Assembly (NCBI GenBank): GCA_964057225.1
Contig: OZ059895.1
Coordinates: 23,136,688-23,200,687 of the forward strand
Direction: 5' to 3'
Source: Auanema rhodensis
Taxonomy: Eukaryota > Nematoda > Chromadorea > Rhabditida > Rhabditidae
DNA length: 64,000 nt
Under the pieces are notes generated by a model that was not told where the DNA came from, searched no databases, and was given only the letters and a program-made list of their open reading frames with translations. Shown here piece by piece: positions 11,233-25,624 of the stretch. Every line of letters begins with the position of its first letter. The first letter of the stretch is position 1. The position numbers and the translations under genes were made by a program.

Positions 11233-11584
11233 ACAATGTCCATCGTCTTTGCCTTGAAAAAAAAAATCTAAAAACATCTACTTTTTGCTAAATTATTTTG
11301 AACTTTTTCGAAAAAATTTTTGTCAAAATGTTTTTGGAAGCAATGTTGAGTGTACATGGAAACTCAACATACACTAATGCATCATTTTTCAAACGATCAT
11401 AACTAATTTTTGTATTGAGCGTTTCTCAGTATAGTATAGTGCATTCGATGCAGATTTTTAAGCTGCGTCGATCTGTGTTATCAGATTTGCGCTAGCTTAA
11501 AAATGCACCGAGATATCAACTGATATATGTTCACACTTATATCCTCGATTTTCACTCTGAAGAATTAATTTTTTTTGTTGAATA
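11233..11584. repeat. 352-bp junction monomer (copy 33), chimeric, +1 in T run
   Basis: The head has an A10 run and GAACTTTTTC as in copies 21, 24 and 30. The tail has TATTGAGCG, GCAGAT, ATATATG and TTCACTCTG, as in copies beginning 28784, 34400 and 36857. Its end reads T8 then G where others read T6CG, giving one extra base. It marks the boundary between the trimer family and the next set of monomers. Confidence 0.7.
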
Positions 11585-14041
11585 ACAATGTCCATCGTCT
11601 TTGCCTTGAAAAAAGGAATCTAAAAACATCTACTTTTTGCTAAATTATTCTGAAATTTTTCGAAAAAATTTTTGTCAAAATGTTTTTGGAAGCAATGTTG
11701 AGTGTACATGGAAACTCAACATACACTAATGCATCATTTTTCAAACGATCATAACTAATTTTTGTATTAAGCGTTTCTCAATGTAGTATAGTGCATTCGA
11801 TGCGGATTTTTAAGCTGCGTCGATCTGTGTTATCAGATTTGCGCTAGCTTAAAAATGCACCGAGATATCAACTGATATATGTTCACACTTATATCCTCGA
11901 TTTTCACCCTGAAGAATTAATTTTTTCGTTGAATAACAATGTCCATCGTCTTTGCCTTGAAAAAAGGAATCTAAAAACATCTACTTTCTGCTAAATTATT
12001 TCGAAATTTTTCGAAAAAATTTTTGTCAAAATGTTTTTGGAAGCAATGTTGAGTGAACATGGAAACTCAACATACACTAATGCATCATTTTTCAAACGAT
12101 CATAACTAATTTTTGTATTAAGCGTTTCTAAATGTAGTATAGTGCATTCGATGCGGATTTTTAAGCTGCATCGATCTGTGTTATCAGATTTGCGCTAGCT
12201 TAAAAATGCACCGAGATATCAACTGATATAAGTTCACACTTATATCCTCGATTTTCACCCTGAAGAATTAATTTTTTCGTTGAATAACAATGTCCATCGT
12301 CTTTGCCTTGGAAAAAGAAATCTAAAAACATCTACTTTTTGCTAAATTATTTTGAAATTTTTCGAAAAAGTTTTTGTCAAAATGTTTTTGGAAGCAATGT
12401 TGAGTGTACATGGAAACTCAACATACACTAATGCATCATTTTTCAAACGATCATAACTAATTTTTGTATTAAGCGTTTCTCAATGTAGTATAGTGCATTC
12501 GATGCAGATTTTTAAGCTGCGTCGATCTGTGTTATCAGATTTGCGCTAGCTTAAAAATGCACCGAGATATCAACTGATATATGTTCACACTTATATCCTC
12601 GATTTTCACCCTGAAGAATTAATTTTTTCGTTGAATAACAATGTCCATCGTCTTTGCCTTGAAAAAAGAAATCTAAAAACATCTACTTTTTGCTAAATTA
12701 CTTTGAACTTTTTCGAAAAAATTTTTGTCAAAATGTTTTTGGAAGCAATGTTGAGTGTACATGGAAACTCAACATACACTAATGCATCATTTTTCAAACG
12801 ATCATAACTAATTTTTGTATTAAGCGTTTCTCAATGTAGTATAGTGCATTCGATGCGGATTTTTAAGCTGCGTCGATCTGTGTTATCAGATTTGCGCTAG
12901 CTTAAAAATGCACCGAGATATCAACTGATATATGTTCACACTTATATCCTCGATTTTCACCCTGAAGAATTAATTTTTTCGTTGAATAACAATGTCCATC
13001 GTCTTTGCCTTGAAAGAAGGAATCTAAAAACATCTACTTTTTGCTAAATTATTTCGAAAATTTTCGAAAAAATTTTTGTCAAAATGTTTTTGGAAGCAAT
13101 GTTGAGTGTACATGGAAACTCAACATACACTAATGCATCATTTTTCAAACGATCATAACTAATTTTTGTATTAAGCGTTTCTCAATGTAGTATAGTGCAT
13201 TCGATGCGGATTTTTAAGCTGCGTCGATCTGTGTTATCAGATTTGCGCTAGCTTAAAAATGCACCGAGATATCAACTGATATATGTTCACACTTATATCC
13301 TCGATTTTCACCCTGAAGAATTAATTTTTTCGTTGAATAACAATGTCCATCGTCTTTGCCTTGAAAAAAGGAATCTAAAAACATCTACTTTTTGCTAAAT
13401 TATTTTGAAATTTTTCGAAAAAATTTTTGTCAAAATGTTTTTGGAAGCAATGTTGAGTGTACATGGAAACTCAACATACACTAATGCATCATTTTTCAAA
13501 CGATCATAACTAATTTTTGTATTAAGCGTTTCTCAATGTAGTATAGTGCATTCGATGCGGATTTTTAAGCTGCGTCGATCTGTTTTATCAGATTTGCGCT
13601 AGCTTAAAAATGCACCGAAATATCAACTGATATAAGTTCACACATATATCCTCGATTTTCACCCTGAAGAATTAATTTTTTCGTTGAATAGCAATGTCCA
13701 TCGTCTTTGCCTTGAAAAAAGGAATCTAAAAACATCTACTATTTGCTAAATTATTTTGAAATTTTTCGAAAAAATTTTTGTCAAAATGTTTTTGGAAGCA
13801 ATGTTGAGTGTACATGGAAACTCAACATACACTAATGCATCATTTTTCAAACGATCATAACTAATTTTTGTATTAAGCGTTTCTCAATGTAGTATAGTGC
13901 ATTCGATGCGGATTTTTAAGCTGCGTCGATCTGTGTTATCAGATTTGCGCTAGCTTAAAAATGCACCGAGATATCAACTGATATATGTTCACACTTATAT
14001 CCTCGATTTTCACCCTGAAGAATTAATTTTTTCGTTGAATA
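11585..14041. repeat. Irregular monomers, copies 34-40
   Basis: Seven monomers show no short internal period. Copy 34 carries ATTCTG. Copy 35 carries CTACTTTCTG, GAGTGAACATGG and TCTAAATG. Copy 36 carries CCTTGGAAAAAG. Copy 37 carries ACTTTGAAC. Copy 38 carries GAAAGAAGG. Copy 39 is the first with TTTTATC, CGAAATATC, CACATATATCC and the GAATAGC ending. Copy 40 carries CTACTATTTG. Private changes are denser here than in the neighbouring blocks, as expected for a region not recently homogenised. No gene is present. Confidence 0.75.
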
Positions 14042-17000
14042 ACAATGTCCATCGTCTTTGCCTTGAAAAAAGGAATCTAAAAACATCTACTTTTTGCTAA
14101 ATTATTTTGAAATTTTTCGAAAAAATTTTTGTCAAAATGTTTTTGGAAGCAATGTTGAGTGTACATGGAAACTCAACATACACTAATGCATCATTTTTCA
14201 AACGATCATAACTAATTTTTGTATTAAGCGTTTCTCAATGTAGTATAGTGCATTCGATGCGGATTTTTAAGCTGCGTCGATCTGTGTTATCAGATTTGCG
14301 CTAGCTTAAAAATGCACCGAGATATCAACTGATATATGTTCACACTTATATCCTCGATTTTCACCCTGAAGAATTAATTTTTTCGTTGAATAACAATGTC
14401 CATCGTCTTTGCCTTGAAAAAAGGAATCTAAAAACATCTACTTTTTGCTAAATTATTTTGAAATTTTTCGAAAAAATTTTTGTCAAAATGTTTTTGGAAG
14501 CAATGTTGAGTGTACATGGAAACTCAACATACACTAATGCATCATTTTTCAAACGATCAAAACTAATTTTTGTATTAAGCGTTTCTCAATGTAGTATAGT
14601 GCATTCGATGCGGATTTTTAAGCTGCATCGATCTGTGTTATCAGATTTGCGCTAGCTTAAAAATGCACCAAAATATCAACTGATATAAGTTCACACATAT
14701 ATCCTCGATTTTCACCCTGAAGAATTAATTTTTTCGTTGAATAGCAATGTCCATCGTCTTTGCCTTGAAAAAAGGAATCTAAAAACATCTACTATTTGCT
14801 AAATTATTTTGAAATTTTTCGAAAAAATTTTTGTCAAAATGTTTTTGGAAGCAATGTTGAGTGTACATGGAAACTCAACATACACTAATGCATCATTTTT
14901 CAAACGATCATAACTAATTTTTGTATTAAGCGTTTCTCAATGTAGTATAGTGCATTCGATGCGGATTTTTAAGCTGCGTCGATCTGTGTTATCAGATTTG
15001 CGCTAGCTTAAAAATGCACCGAGATATCAACTGATATATGTTCACACTTATATCCTCGATTTTCACCCTGAAGAATTAATTTTTTCGTTGAATAACAATG
15101 TCCATCGTCTTTGCCTTGAAAAAAGGAATCTAAAAACATCTACTTTTTGCTAAATTATTTTGAAATTTTTCGAAAAAATTTTTGTCAAAATGTTTTTGGA
15201 AGCAATGTTGAGTGTACATGGAAACTCAACATACACTAATGCATCATTTTTCAAACGATCAAAACTAATTTTTGTATTAAGCGTTTCTCAATGTAGTATA
15301 GTGCATTCGATGCGGATTTTTAAGCTGCATCGATCTGTGTTATCAGATTTGCGCTAGCTTAAAAATGCACCAAAATATCAACTGATATAAGTTCACACAT
15401 ATATCCTCGATTTTCACCCTGAAGAATTAATTTTTTCGTTGAATAGCAATGTCCATCGTCTTTGCCTTGAAAAAAGGAATCTAAAAACATCTACTATTTG
15501 CTAAATTATTTTGAAATTTTTCGAAAAAATTTTTGTCAAAATGTTTTTGGAAGCAATGTTGAGTGTACATGGAAACTCAACATACACTAATGCATCATTT
15601 TTCAAACGATCATAACTAATTTTTGTATTAAGCGTTTCTCAATGTAGTATAGTGCATTCGATGCGGATTTTTAAGCTGCGTCGATCTGTGTTATCAGATT
15701 TGCGCTAGCTTAAAAATGCACCGAGATATCAACTGATATATGTTCACACTTATATCCTCGATTTTCACACTGAAGAATTAATTTTTTCGTTGAATAACAA
15801 TGTCCATCGTCTTTGCCTTGAAAAAAGGAATCTAAAAACATCTACTTTTTGCTAAATTATTTTGAAATTTTTCGAAAAAATTTTTGTCAAAATGTTTTTG
15901 GAAGCAATGTTGAGTGTACATGGAAACTCAACATACACTAATGCATCATTTTTCAAACGATCATAACTAATTTTTGTATTAAGCGTTTCTCAATGTAGTA
16001 TAGTGCATTCGATGCGGATTTTTAAGCTGCATCGATCTGTGTTATCAGATTTGCGCTAGCTTAAAAATGCACCGAGATATCAACTGATATAAGTTCACAC
16101 TTATATCCTCGATTTTCACCCTGAAGAATTAATTTTTTCGTTGAATAACAATGTCCATCGTCTTTGCCTTGAAAAAAGGAATCTAAAAACATCTACTTTT
16201 TGCTAAATTATTTTGAAATTTTTCGAAAAAATTTTTGTCAAAATGTTTTTGGAAGCAATGTTGAGTGTACATGGAAACTCAACATACACTAATGCATCAT
16301 TTTTCAAACGATCATAACTAATTTTTGTATTAAGCGTTTCTCAATGTAGTATAGTGCATTCGATGCGGATTTTTAAGCTGCGTCGATCTGTTTTATCAGA
16401 TTTGCGCTAGCTTAAAAATGCACCGAAATATCAACTGATATAAGTTCACACATATATCCTCGATTTTCACCCTGAAGAATTAATTTTTTCGTTGAATAGC
16501 AATGTCTATCGTCTTTGCCTTGAAAAAAGGAATCTAAAAACATCTACTTTTTGCTAAATTATTTTGAAATTTTTCGAAAAAATTTTTGTCAAAATGTTTT
16601 TGGAAGCAATGTTGAGTGTACATGGAAACTCAACATACACTAATGCATCATTTTTCAAACGATCATAACTAATTTTTGTATTAAGCGTTTCTCAATGTAG
16701 TATAGTGCATTCGATGCGGATTTTTAAGCTGCGTCGATCTGTTTTATCAGATTTGCGCTAGCTTAAAAATGCACCGAAATATCAACTGATATAAGTTCAC
16801 ACATATATCCTCGATTTTCACCCTGAAGAATTAATTTTTTCGTTGAATAGCAATGTCTATCGTCTTTGCCTTGAAAAAAGGAATCTAAAAACATCTACTT
16901 TTTGCTAAATTATTTTGAAATTTTTCGAAAAAATTTTTGTCAAAATGTTTTTGGAAGCAATGTTGAGTGTACATGGAAACTCAACATACACTAATGCATC

Positions 17001-20000
17001 ATTTTTCAAACGATCATAACTAATTTTTGTATTAAGCGTTTCTCAATGTAGTATAGTGCATTCGATGCAGATTTTTAAGCTGCGTCGATCTGTGTTATCA
17101 GATTTGCGCTAGCTTAAAAATGCACCGAGATATCAACTGATATATGTTCACACATATATCCTTGATTTTCACCCTGAAGAATTAATTTTTTCGTTGAATA
17201 ACAATGTCCATCGTCTTTGCCTTGAAAAAAGGAATCTAAAAACATCTACTTTTTGCTAAATTATTTTGAAATTTTTCGAAAAAATTTTTGTCAAAATGTT
17301 TTTGGAAGCAATGTTGAGTGTACATGGAAACTCAACATACACTAATGCATCATTTTTCAAACGATCATAACTAATTTTTGTATTAAGCGTTTCTCAATGT
17401 AGTATAGTGCATTCGATGCGGATTTTTAAGCTGCATCGATCTGTGTTATCAGATTTGCGCTAGCTTAAAAATGCACCGAGATATCAACTGATATAAGTTC
17501 ACACTTATATCCTCGATTTTCACCCTGAAGAATTAATTTTTTCGTTGAATAACAATGTCCATCGTCTTTGCCTTGAAAAAAGGAATCTAAAAACATCTAC
17601 TTTTTGCTAAATTATTTTGAAATTTTTCGAAAAAATTTTTGTCAAAATGTTTTTGGAAGCAATGTTGAGTGTACATGGAAACTCAACATACACTAATGCA
17701 TCATTTTTCAAACGATCAAAACTAATTTTTGTATTAAGCGTTTCTCAATGTAGTATAGTGCATTCGATGCGGATTTTTAAGCTGCATCGATCTGTGTTAT
17801 CAGATTTGCGCTAGCTTAAAAATGCACCAAAATATCAACTGATATAAGTTCACACATATATCCTCGATTTTCACCCTGAAGAATTAATTTTTTCGTTGAA
17901 TAGCAATGTCCATCGTCTTTGCCTTGAAAAAAGGAATCTAAAAACATCTACTATTTGCTAAATTATTTTGAAATTTTTCGAAAAAATTTTTGTCAAAATG
18001 TTTTTGGAAGCAATGTTGAGTGTACATGGAAACTCAACATACACTAATGCATCATTTTTCAAACGATCATAACTAATTTTTGTATTAAGCGTTTCTCAAT
18101 GTAGTATAGTGCATTCGATGCGGATTTTTAAGCTGCGTCGATCTGTGTTATCAGATTTGCGCTAGCTTAAAAATGCACCGAGATATCAACTGATATATGT
18201 TCACACTTATATCCTCGATTTTCACACTGAAGAATTAATTTTTTCGTTGAATAACAATGTCCATCGTCTTTGCCTTGAAAAAAGGAATCTAAAAACATCT
18301 ACTTTTTGCTAAATTATTTTGAAATTTTTCGAAAAAATTTTTGTCAAAATGTTTTTGGAAGCAATGTTGAGTGTACATGGAAACTCAACATACACTAATG
18401 CATCATTTTTCAAACGATCATAACTAATTTTTGTATTAAGCGTTTCTCAATGTAGTATAGTGCATTCGATGCGGATTTTTAAGCTGCATCGATCTGTGTT
18501 ATCAGATTTGCGCTAGCTTAAAAATGCACCGAGATATCAACTGATATAAGTTCACACTTATATCCTCGATTTTCACCCTGAAGAATTAATTTTTTCGTTG
18601 AATAACAATGTCCATCGTCTTTGCCTTGAAAAAAGGAATCTAAAAACATCTACTTTTTGCTAAATTATTTTGAAATTTTTCGAAAAAATTTTTGTCAAAA
18701 TGTTTTTGGAAGCAATGTTGAGTGTACATGGAAACTCAACATACACTAATGCATCATTTTTCAAACGATCATAACTAATTTTTGTATTAAGCGTTTCTCA
18801 ATGTAGTATAGTGCATTCGATGCGGATTTTTAAGCTGCATCGATCTGTGTTATCAGATTTGCGCTAGCTTAAAAATGCACCGAGATATCAACTGATATAA
18901 GTTCACACTTATATCCTCGATTTTCACCCTGAAGAATTAATTTTTTCGTTGAATAACAATGTCCATCGTCTTTGCCTTGAAAAAAGGAATCTAAAAACAT
19001 CTACTTTTTGCTAAATTATTTTGAAATTTTTCGAAAAAATTTTTGTCAAAATGTTTTTGGAAGCAATGTTGAGTGTACATGGAAACTCAACATACACTAA
19101 TGCATCATTTTTCAAACGATCAAAACTAATTTTTGTATTAAGCGTTTCTCAATGTAGTATAGTGCATTCGATGCGGATTTTTAAGCTGCATCGATCTGTG
19201 TTATCAGATTTGCGCTAGCTTAAAAATGCACCAAAATATCAACTGATATAAGTTCACACATATATCCTCGATTTTCACCCTGAAGAATTAATTTTTTCGT
19301 TGAATAGCAATGTCCATCGTCTTTGCCTTGAAAAAAGGAATCTAAAAACATCTACTATTTGCTAAATTATTTTGAAATTTTTCGAAAAAATTTTTGTCAA
19401 AATGTTTTTGGAAGCAATGTTGAGTGTACATGGAAACTCAACATACACTAATGCATCATTTTTCAAACGATCATAACTAATTTTTGTATTAAGCGTTTCT
19501 CAATGTAGTATAGTGCATTCGATGCGGATTTTTAAGCTGCGTCGATCTGTGTTATCAGATTTGCGCTAGCTTAAAAATGCACCGAGATATCAACTGATAT
19601 ATGTTCACACTTATATCCTCGATTTTCACACTGAAGAATTAATTTTTTCGTTGAATAACAATGTCCATCGTCTTTGCCTTGAAAAAAGGAATCTAAAAAC
19701 ATCTACTTTTTGCTAAATTATTTTGAAATTTTTCGAAAAAATTTTTGTCAAAATGTTTTTGGAAGCAATGTTGAGTGTACATGGAAACTCAACATACACT
19801 AATGCATCATTTTTCAAACGATCATAACTAATTTTTGTATTAAGCGTTTCTCAATGTAGTATAGTGCATTCGATGCGGATTTTTAAGCTGCATCGATCTG
19901 TGTTATCAGATTTGCGCTAGCTTAAAAATGCACCGAGATATCAACTGATATAAGTTCACACTTATATCCTCGATTTTCACCCTGAAGAATTAATTTTTTC

Positions 20001-21061
20001 GTTGAATAACAATGTCCATCGTCTTTGCCTTGAAAAAAGGAATCTAAAAACATCTACTTTTTGCTAAATTATTTTGAAATTTTTCGAAAAAATTTTTGTC
20101 AAAATGTTTTTGGAAGCAATGTTGAGTGTACATGGAAACTCAACATACACTAATGCATCATTTTTCAAACGATCATAACTAATTTTTGTATTAAGCGTTT
20201 CTCAATGTAGTATAGTGCATTCGATGCGGATTTTTAAGCTGCGTCGATCTGTTTTATCAGATTTGCGCTAGCTTAAAAATGCACCGAAATATCAACTGAT
20301 ATAAGTTCACACATATATCCTCGATTTTCACCCTGAAGAATTAATTTTTTCGTTGAATAGCAATGTCTATCGTCTTTGCCTTGAAAAAAGGAATCTAAAA
20401 ACATCTACTTTTTGCTAAATTATTTTGAAATTTTTCGAAAAAATTTTTGTCAAAATGTTTTTGGAAGCAATGTTGAGTGTACATGGAAACTCAACATACA
20501 CTAATGCATCATTTTTCAAACGATCATAACTAATTTTTGTATTAAGCGTTTCTCAATGTAGTATAGTGCATTCGATGCGGATTTTTAAGCTGCGTCGATC
20601 TGTTTTATCAGATTTGCGCTAGCTTAAAAATGCACCGAAATATCAACTGATATAAGTTCACACATATATCCTCGATTTTCACCCTGAAGAATTAATTTTT
20701 TCGTTGAATAGCAATGTCTATCGTCTTTGCCTTGAAAAAAGGAATCTAAAAACATCTACTTTTTGCTAAATTATTTTGAAATTTTTCGAAAAAATTTTTG
20801 TCAAAATGTTTTTGGAAGCAATGTTGAGTGTACATGGAAACTCAACATACACTAATGCATCATTTTTCAAACGATCATAACTAATTTTTGTATTAAGCGT
20901 TTCTCAATGTAGTATAGTGCATTCGATGCAGATTTTTAAGCTGCGTCGATCTGTGTTATCAGATTTGCGCTAGCTTAAAAATGCACCGAGATATCAACTG
21001 ATATATGTTCACACATATATCCTTGATTTTCACCCTGAAGAATTAATTTTTTCGTTGAATA
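14042..21061. repeat. Higher-order block C: dimer, tetramer and 11-mer structure, copies 41-60
   Basis: Marker monomers with GATCAAAAC and CACCAAAATATC begin at 14393, 15095, 17552 and 18956. Each is followed by a CTACTATTTG monomer. The tetramer 17201-18604 is repeated at 18605-20008 (offset 1404). The six monomers at 15095-17200 recur at 18956-21061 (offset 3861, or 11 monomers), including the rare CCTTGATTTT ending and two GTCTATCG copies. I noticed no differences between these copies at the marker sites. The open reading frames at 14458, 15160, 17617 and 19021 are by-products of the GATCAAAAC allele. Confidence 0.85.
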
Positions 21062-22816
21062 ACAATGTCCATCGTCTTTGCCTTGAAAAAAGGAATCTAA
21101 AAACATCTACGTTTTGCTAAATTATTTTGAAATTTTTCGAAAAAATTTTTGTCAAAATGTTTTTGGAAGCAATGTTGAGTGTACATGGAAACTCAACATA
21201 CACTAATGCATCATTTTTCAAACGATCATAACTAATTTTTGTATTAAGCGTTTCTCAATGTAGTATAGTGCATTCGATGCGGATTTTTAAGCTGCATCGA
21301 TCTGTGTTATCAGATTTGCGCTAGCTTAAAAATGCACCAAAATATCAACTGATATAAGTTCACACATATATCCTCGATTTTCACCCTGAAGAATTAATTT
21401 TTTCGTTGAATAGCAATGTCCATCGTCTTTGCCCTTGAAAAAAGGAATCTAAAAACATCTACTATTTGCTAAATTATTTTGAAATTTTTCGAAAAAATTT
21501 TTGTCAAAATGTTTTTGGAAGCAATGTTGAGTGTACATGGAAACTCAACATACACTAATGCATCATTTTTCAAACGATCATAACTAATTTTTGTATTAAG
21601 CGTTTCTCAATGTAGTATAGTGCATTCGATGCGGATTTTTAAGCTGCGTCGATCTGTGTTATCAGATTTGCGCTAGCTTAAAAATGCACCGAGATATCAA
21701 CTGATATATGTTCACACTTATATCCTCGATTTTCACACTGAAGAATTAATTTTTTCGTTGAATAACAATGTCCATCGTCTTTGCCTTGAAAAAAGGAATC
21801 TAAAAACATCTACTTTTTGCTAAATTATTTTGAAATTTTTCGAAAAAATTTTTGTCAAAATGTTTTTGGAAGCAATGTTGAGTGTACATGGAAACTCAAC
21901 ATACACTAATGCATCATTTTTCAAACGATCATAACTAATTTTTGTATTAAGCGTTTCTCAATGTAGTATAGTGCATTCGATGCGGATTTTTAAGCTGCAT
22001 CGATCTGTGTTATCAGATTTGCGCTAGCTTAAAAATGCACCGAGATATCAACTGATATAAGTTCACACTTATATCCTCGATTTTCACCCTGAAGAATTAA
22101 TTTTTTCGTTGAATAACAATGTCCATCGTCTTTGCCTTGAAAAAAGGAATCTAAAAACATCTACTTTTTGCTAAATTATTTTGAAATTTTTCGAAAAAAT
22201 TTTTGTCAAAATGTTTTTGGAAGCAATGTTGAGTGTACATGGAAACTCAACATACACTAATGCATCATTTTTCAAACGATCATAACTAATTTTTGTATTA
22301 AGCGTTTCTCAATGTAGTATAGTGCATTCGATGCGGATTTTTAAGCTGCGTCGATCTGTTTTATCAGATTTGCGCTAGCTTAAAAATGCACCGAAATATC
22401 AACTGATATAAGTTCACACATATATCCTCGATTTTCACCCTGAAGAATTAATTTTTTCGTTGAATAGCAATGTCCATCGTCTTTGCCTTGAAAAAAGGAA
22501 TCTAAAAACATCTACTTTTTGCTAAATTATTTTGAAATTTTTCGAAAAAATTTTTGTCAAAATGTTTTTGGAAGCAATGTTGAGTGTACATGGAAACTCA
22601 ACATACACTAATGCATCATTTTTCAAACGATCATAACTAATTTTTGTATTAAGCGTTTCTCAATGTAGTATAGTGCATTCGATGCAGATTTTTAAGCTGC
22701 GTCGATCTGTGTTATCAGATTTGCGCTAGCTTAAAATGCACCGAGATATCAACTGATATATGTTCACACTTATATCCTCGATTTTCACCCTGAAGAATTA
22801 ATTTTTTCGTTGAATA
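21062..22816. repeat. Copies 61-65, with +1 and -1 length variants
   Basis: Copy 61 carries CTACGTTTTG plus the CACCAAAATATC tail, a combination not seen in block C. Copy 62 (21413-21764) is 352 bases because of an extra C in GCCCTTG. Copies 63 and 64 resemble 46 and 47. Copy 65 (22467-22816) is 350 bases because an A is missing in CTTAAAATGC. The two indels cancel, and downstream phase is restored. No gene is present. Confidence 0.8.
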
Positions 22817-25624
22817 ACAATGTCCATCGTCTTTGCCTTGAAAAAAGGAATCTAAAAACATCTACTTTTTGCTAAATTATTTTGAAATTTTTCGAAAAAA
22901 TTTTTGTCAAAATGTTTTTGGAAGCAATGTTGAGTGTACATGGAAACTCAACATACACTAATGCATCATTTTTCAAACGATCATAACTAATTTTTGTATT
23001 AAGCGTTTCTCAATGTAGTATAGTGCATTTGATGCGGATTTTTAAGCTGCATCGATCTGTGTTATCAGATTTGCGCTAGCTTAAAAATGCACCGAGATAT
23101 CAACTGATATAAGTTCACACTTATATCCTCGATTTTCACCCTGAAGAATTAATTTTTTCGTTGAATAACAATGTCTATCGTCTTTGCCTTAAAAAAAGGA
23201 ATCTAAAAACATCTACTTTTTGCTAAATTATTTTGAAATTTTTCGAAAAAATTTTTGTCAAAATGTTTTTGGAAGCAATGTTGAGTGTACATGGAAACTC
23301 AACATACACTAATGCATCATTTTTCAAACGATCATAACTAATTTTTGTATTAAGCGTTTCTCAATGTAGTATAGTGCATTCGATGCGGATTTTTAAGCTG
23401 CGTCGATCTGTTTTATCAGATTTGCGCTAGCTTAAAAATGCACCGAAATATCAACTGATATAAGTTCACACATATATCCTCGATTTTCACCCTGAAGAAT
23501 TAATTTTTTCGTTGAATAACAATGTCCATCGTCTTTGCCTTGAAAAAAGGAATCTAAAAACATCTACTTTTTGCTAAATTATTTTGAAATTTTTCGAAAA
23601 AATTTTTGTCAAAATGTTTTTGGAAGCAATGTTGAGTGTACATGGAAACTCAACATACACTAATGCATCATTTTTCAAACGATCATAACTAATTTTTGTA
23701 TTAAGCGTTTCTCAATGTAGTATAGTGCATTCGATGCGGATTTTTAAGCTGCGTCGATCTGTTTTATCAGATTTGCGCTAGCTTAAAAATGCACCGAAAT
23801 ATCAACTGATATAAGTTCACACATATATCCTCGATTTTCACCCTGAAGAATTAATTTTTTCGTTGAATAGCAATGTCCATCGTCTTTGCCTTGAAAAAAG
23901 GAATCTAAAAACATCTACTTTTTGCTAAATTATTTTGAAATTTTTCGAAAAAATTTTTGTCAAAATGTTTTTGGAAGCAATGTTGAGTGTACATGGAAAC
24001 TCAACATACACTAATGCATCATTTTTCAAACGATCATAACTAATTTTTGTATTAAGCGTTTCTCAATGTAGTATAGTGCATTCGATGCGGATTTTTAAGC
24101 TGCATCGATCTGTGTTATCAGATTTGCGCTAGCTTAAAAATGCACCGAGATATCAACTGATATAAGTTCACACTTATATCCTCGATTTTCACCCTGAAGA
24201 ATTAATTTTTTCGTTGAATAACAATGTCTATCGTCTTTGCCTTAAAAAAAGGAATCTAAAAACATCTACTTTTTGCTAAATTATTTTGAAATTTTTCGAA
24301 AAAATTTTTGTCAAAATGTTTTTGGAAGCAATGTTGAGTGTACATGGAAACTCAACATACACTAATGCATCATTTTTCAAACGATCATAACTAATTTTTG
24401 TATTAAGCGTTTCTCAATGTAGTATAGTGCATTCGATGCGGATTTTTAAGCTGCGTCGATCTGTGTTATCAGATTTGCGCTAGCTTAAAAATGCACCGAG
24501 ATATCAACTGATATATGTTCACACTTATATCCTTGATTTTCACCCTGAAGAATTAATTTTTTCGTTGAATAACAATGTCCATCGTCTTTGCCTTGAAAAA
24601 AGGAATCTAAAAACATCTACTTTTTGCTAAATTATTTTGAAATTTTTCGAAAAAATTTTTGTCAAAATGTTTTTGGAAGCAATGTTGAGTGTACATGGAA
24701 ACTCAACATACACTAATGCATCATTTTTCAAACGATCATAACTAATTTTTGTATTAAGCGTTTCTCAATGTAGTATAGTGCATTCGATGCGGATTTTTAA
24801 GCTGCGTCGATCTGTTTTATCAGATTTGCGCTAGCTTAAAAATGCACCGAAATATCAACTGATATAAGTTCACACATATATCCTCGATTTTCACCCTGAA
24901 GAATTAATTTTTTCGTTGAATAGCAATGTCCATCGTCTTTGCCTTGAAAAAAGGAATCTAAAAACATCTACTTTTTGCTAAATTATTTTGAAATTTTTCG
25001 AAAAAATTTTTGTCAAAATGTTTTTGGAAGCAATGTTGAGTGTACATGGAAACTCAACATACACTAATGCATCATTTTTCAAACGATCATAACTAATTTT
25101 TGTATTAAGCGTTTCTCAATGTAGTATAGTGCATTCGATGCAGATTTTTAAGCTGCGTCGATCTGTGTTATCAGATTTGCGCTAGCTTAAAAATGCACCG
25201 AGATATCAACTGATATATGTTCACACTTATATCCTCGATTTTCACCCTGAAGAATTAATTTTTTCGTTGAATAACAATGTCCATCGTCTTTGCCTTGAAA
25301 AAAGGAATCTAAAAACATCTACTTTTTGCTAAATTATTTTGAAATTTTTCGAAAAAATTTTTGTCAAAATGTTTTTGGAAGCAATGTTGAGTGTACATGG
25401 AAGCTCAACATACACTAATGCATCATTTTTCAAACGATCATAACTAATTTTTGTATTAAGCGTTTCTCAATGTAGTATAGTGCATTCGATGCGGATTTTT
25501 AAGCTGCATCGATCTGTGTTATCAGATTTGCGCTAGCTTAAAAATGCACCGAGATATCAACTGATATAAGTTCACACTTATATCCTCGATTTTCACCCTG
25601 AAGAATTAATTTTTTCGTTGAATA
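22817..25624. repeat. Eight-monomer block D, first copy (copies 66-73)
   Basis: This 2808-bp block reappears at 29837-32644, offset 7020 bases. The order of variants is identical: GCATCG; CTTAAAAAAAGG with TTTTATC; TTTTATC with GAATAGC end; GCATCG; CTTAAAAAAAGG with CCTTGATTTT end; TTTTATC; GCAGAT; GGAAGCTC. I noticed two differences: T at 23030 in this copy and C at 30672 in the other. The near identity argues for a recent segmental duplication. Confidence 0.85.
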
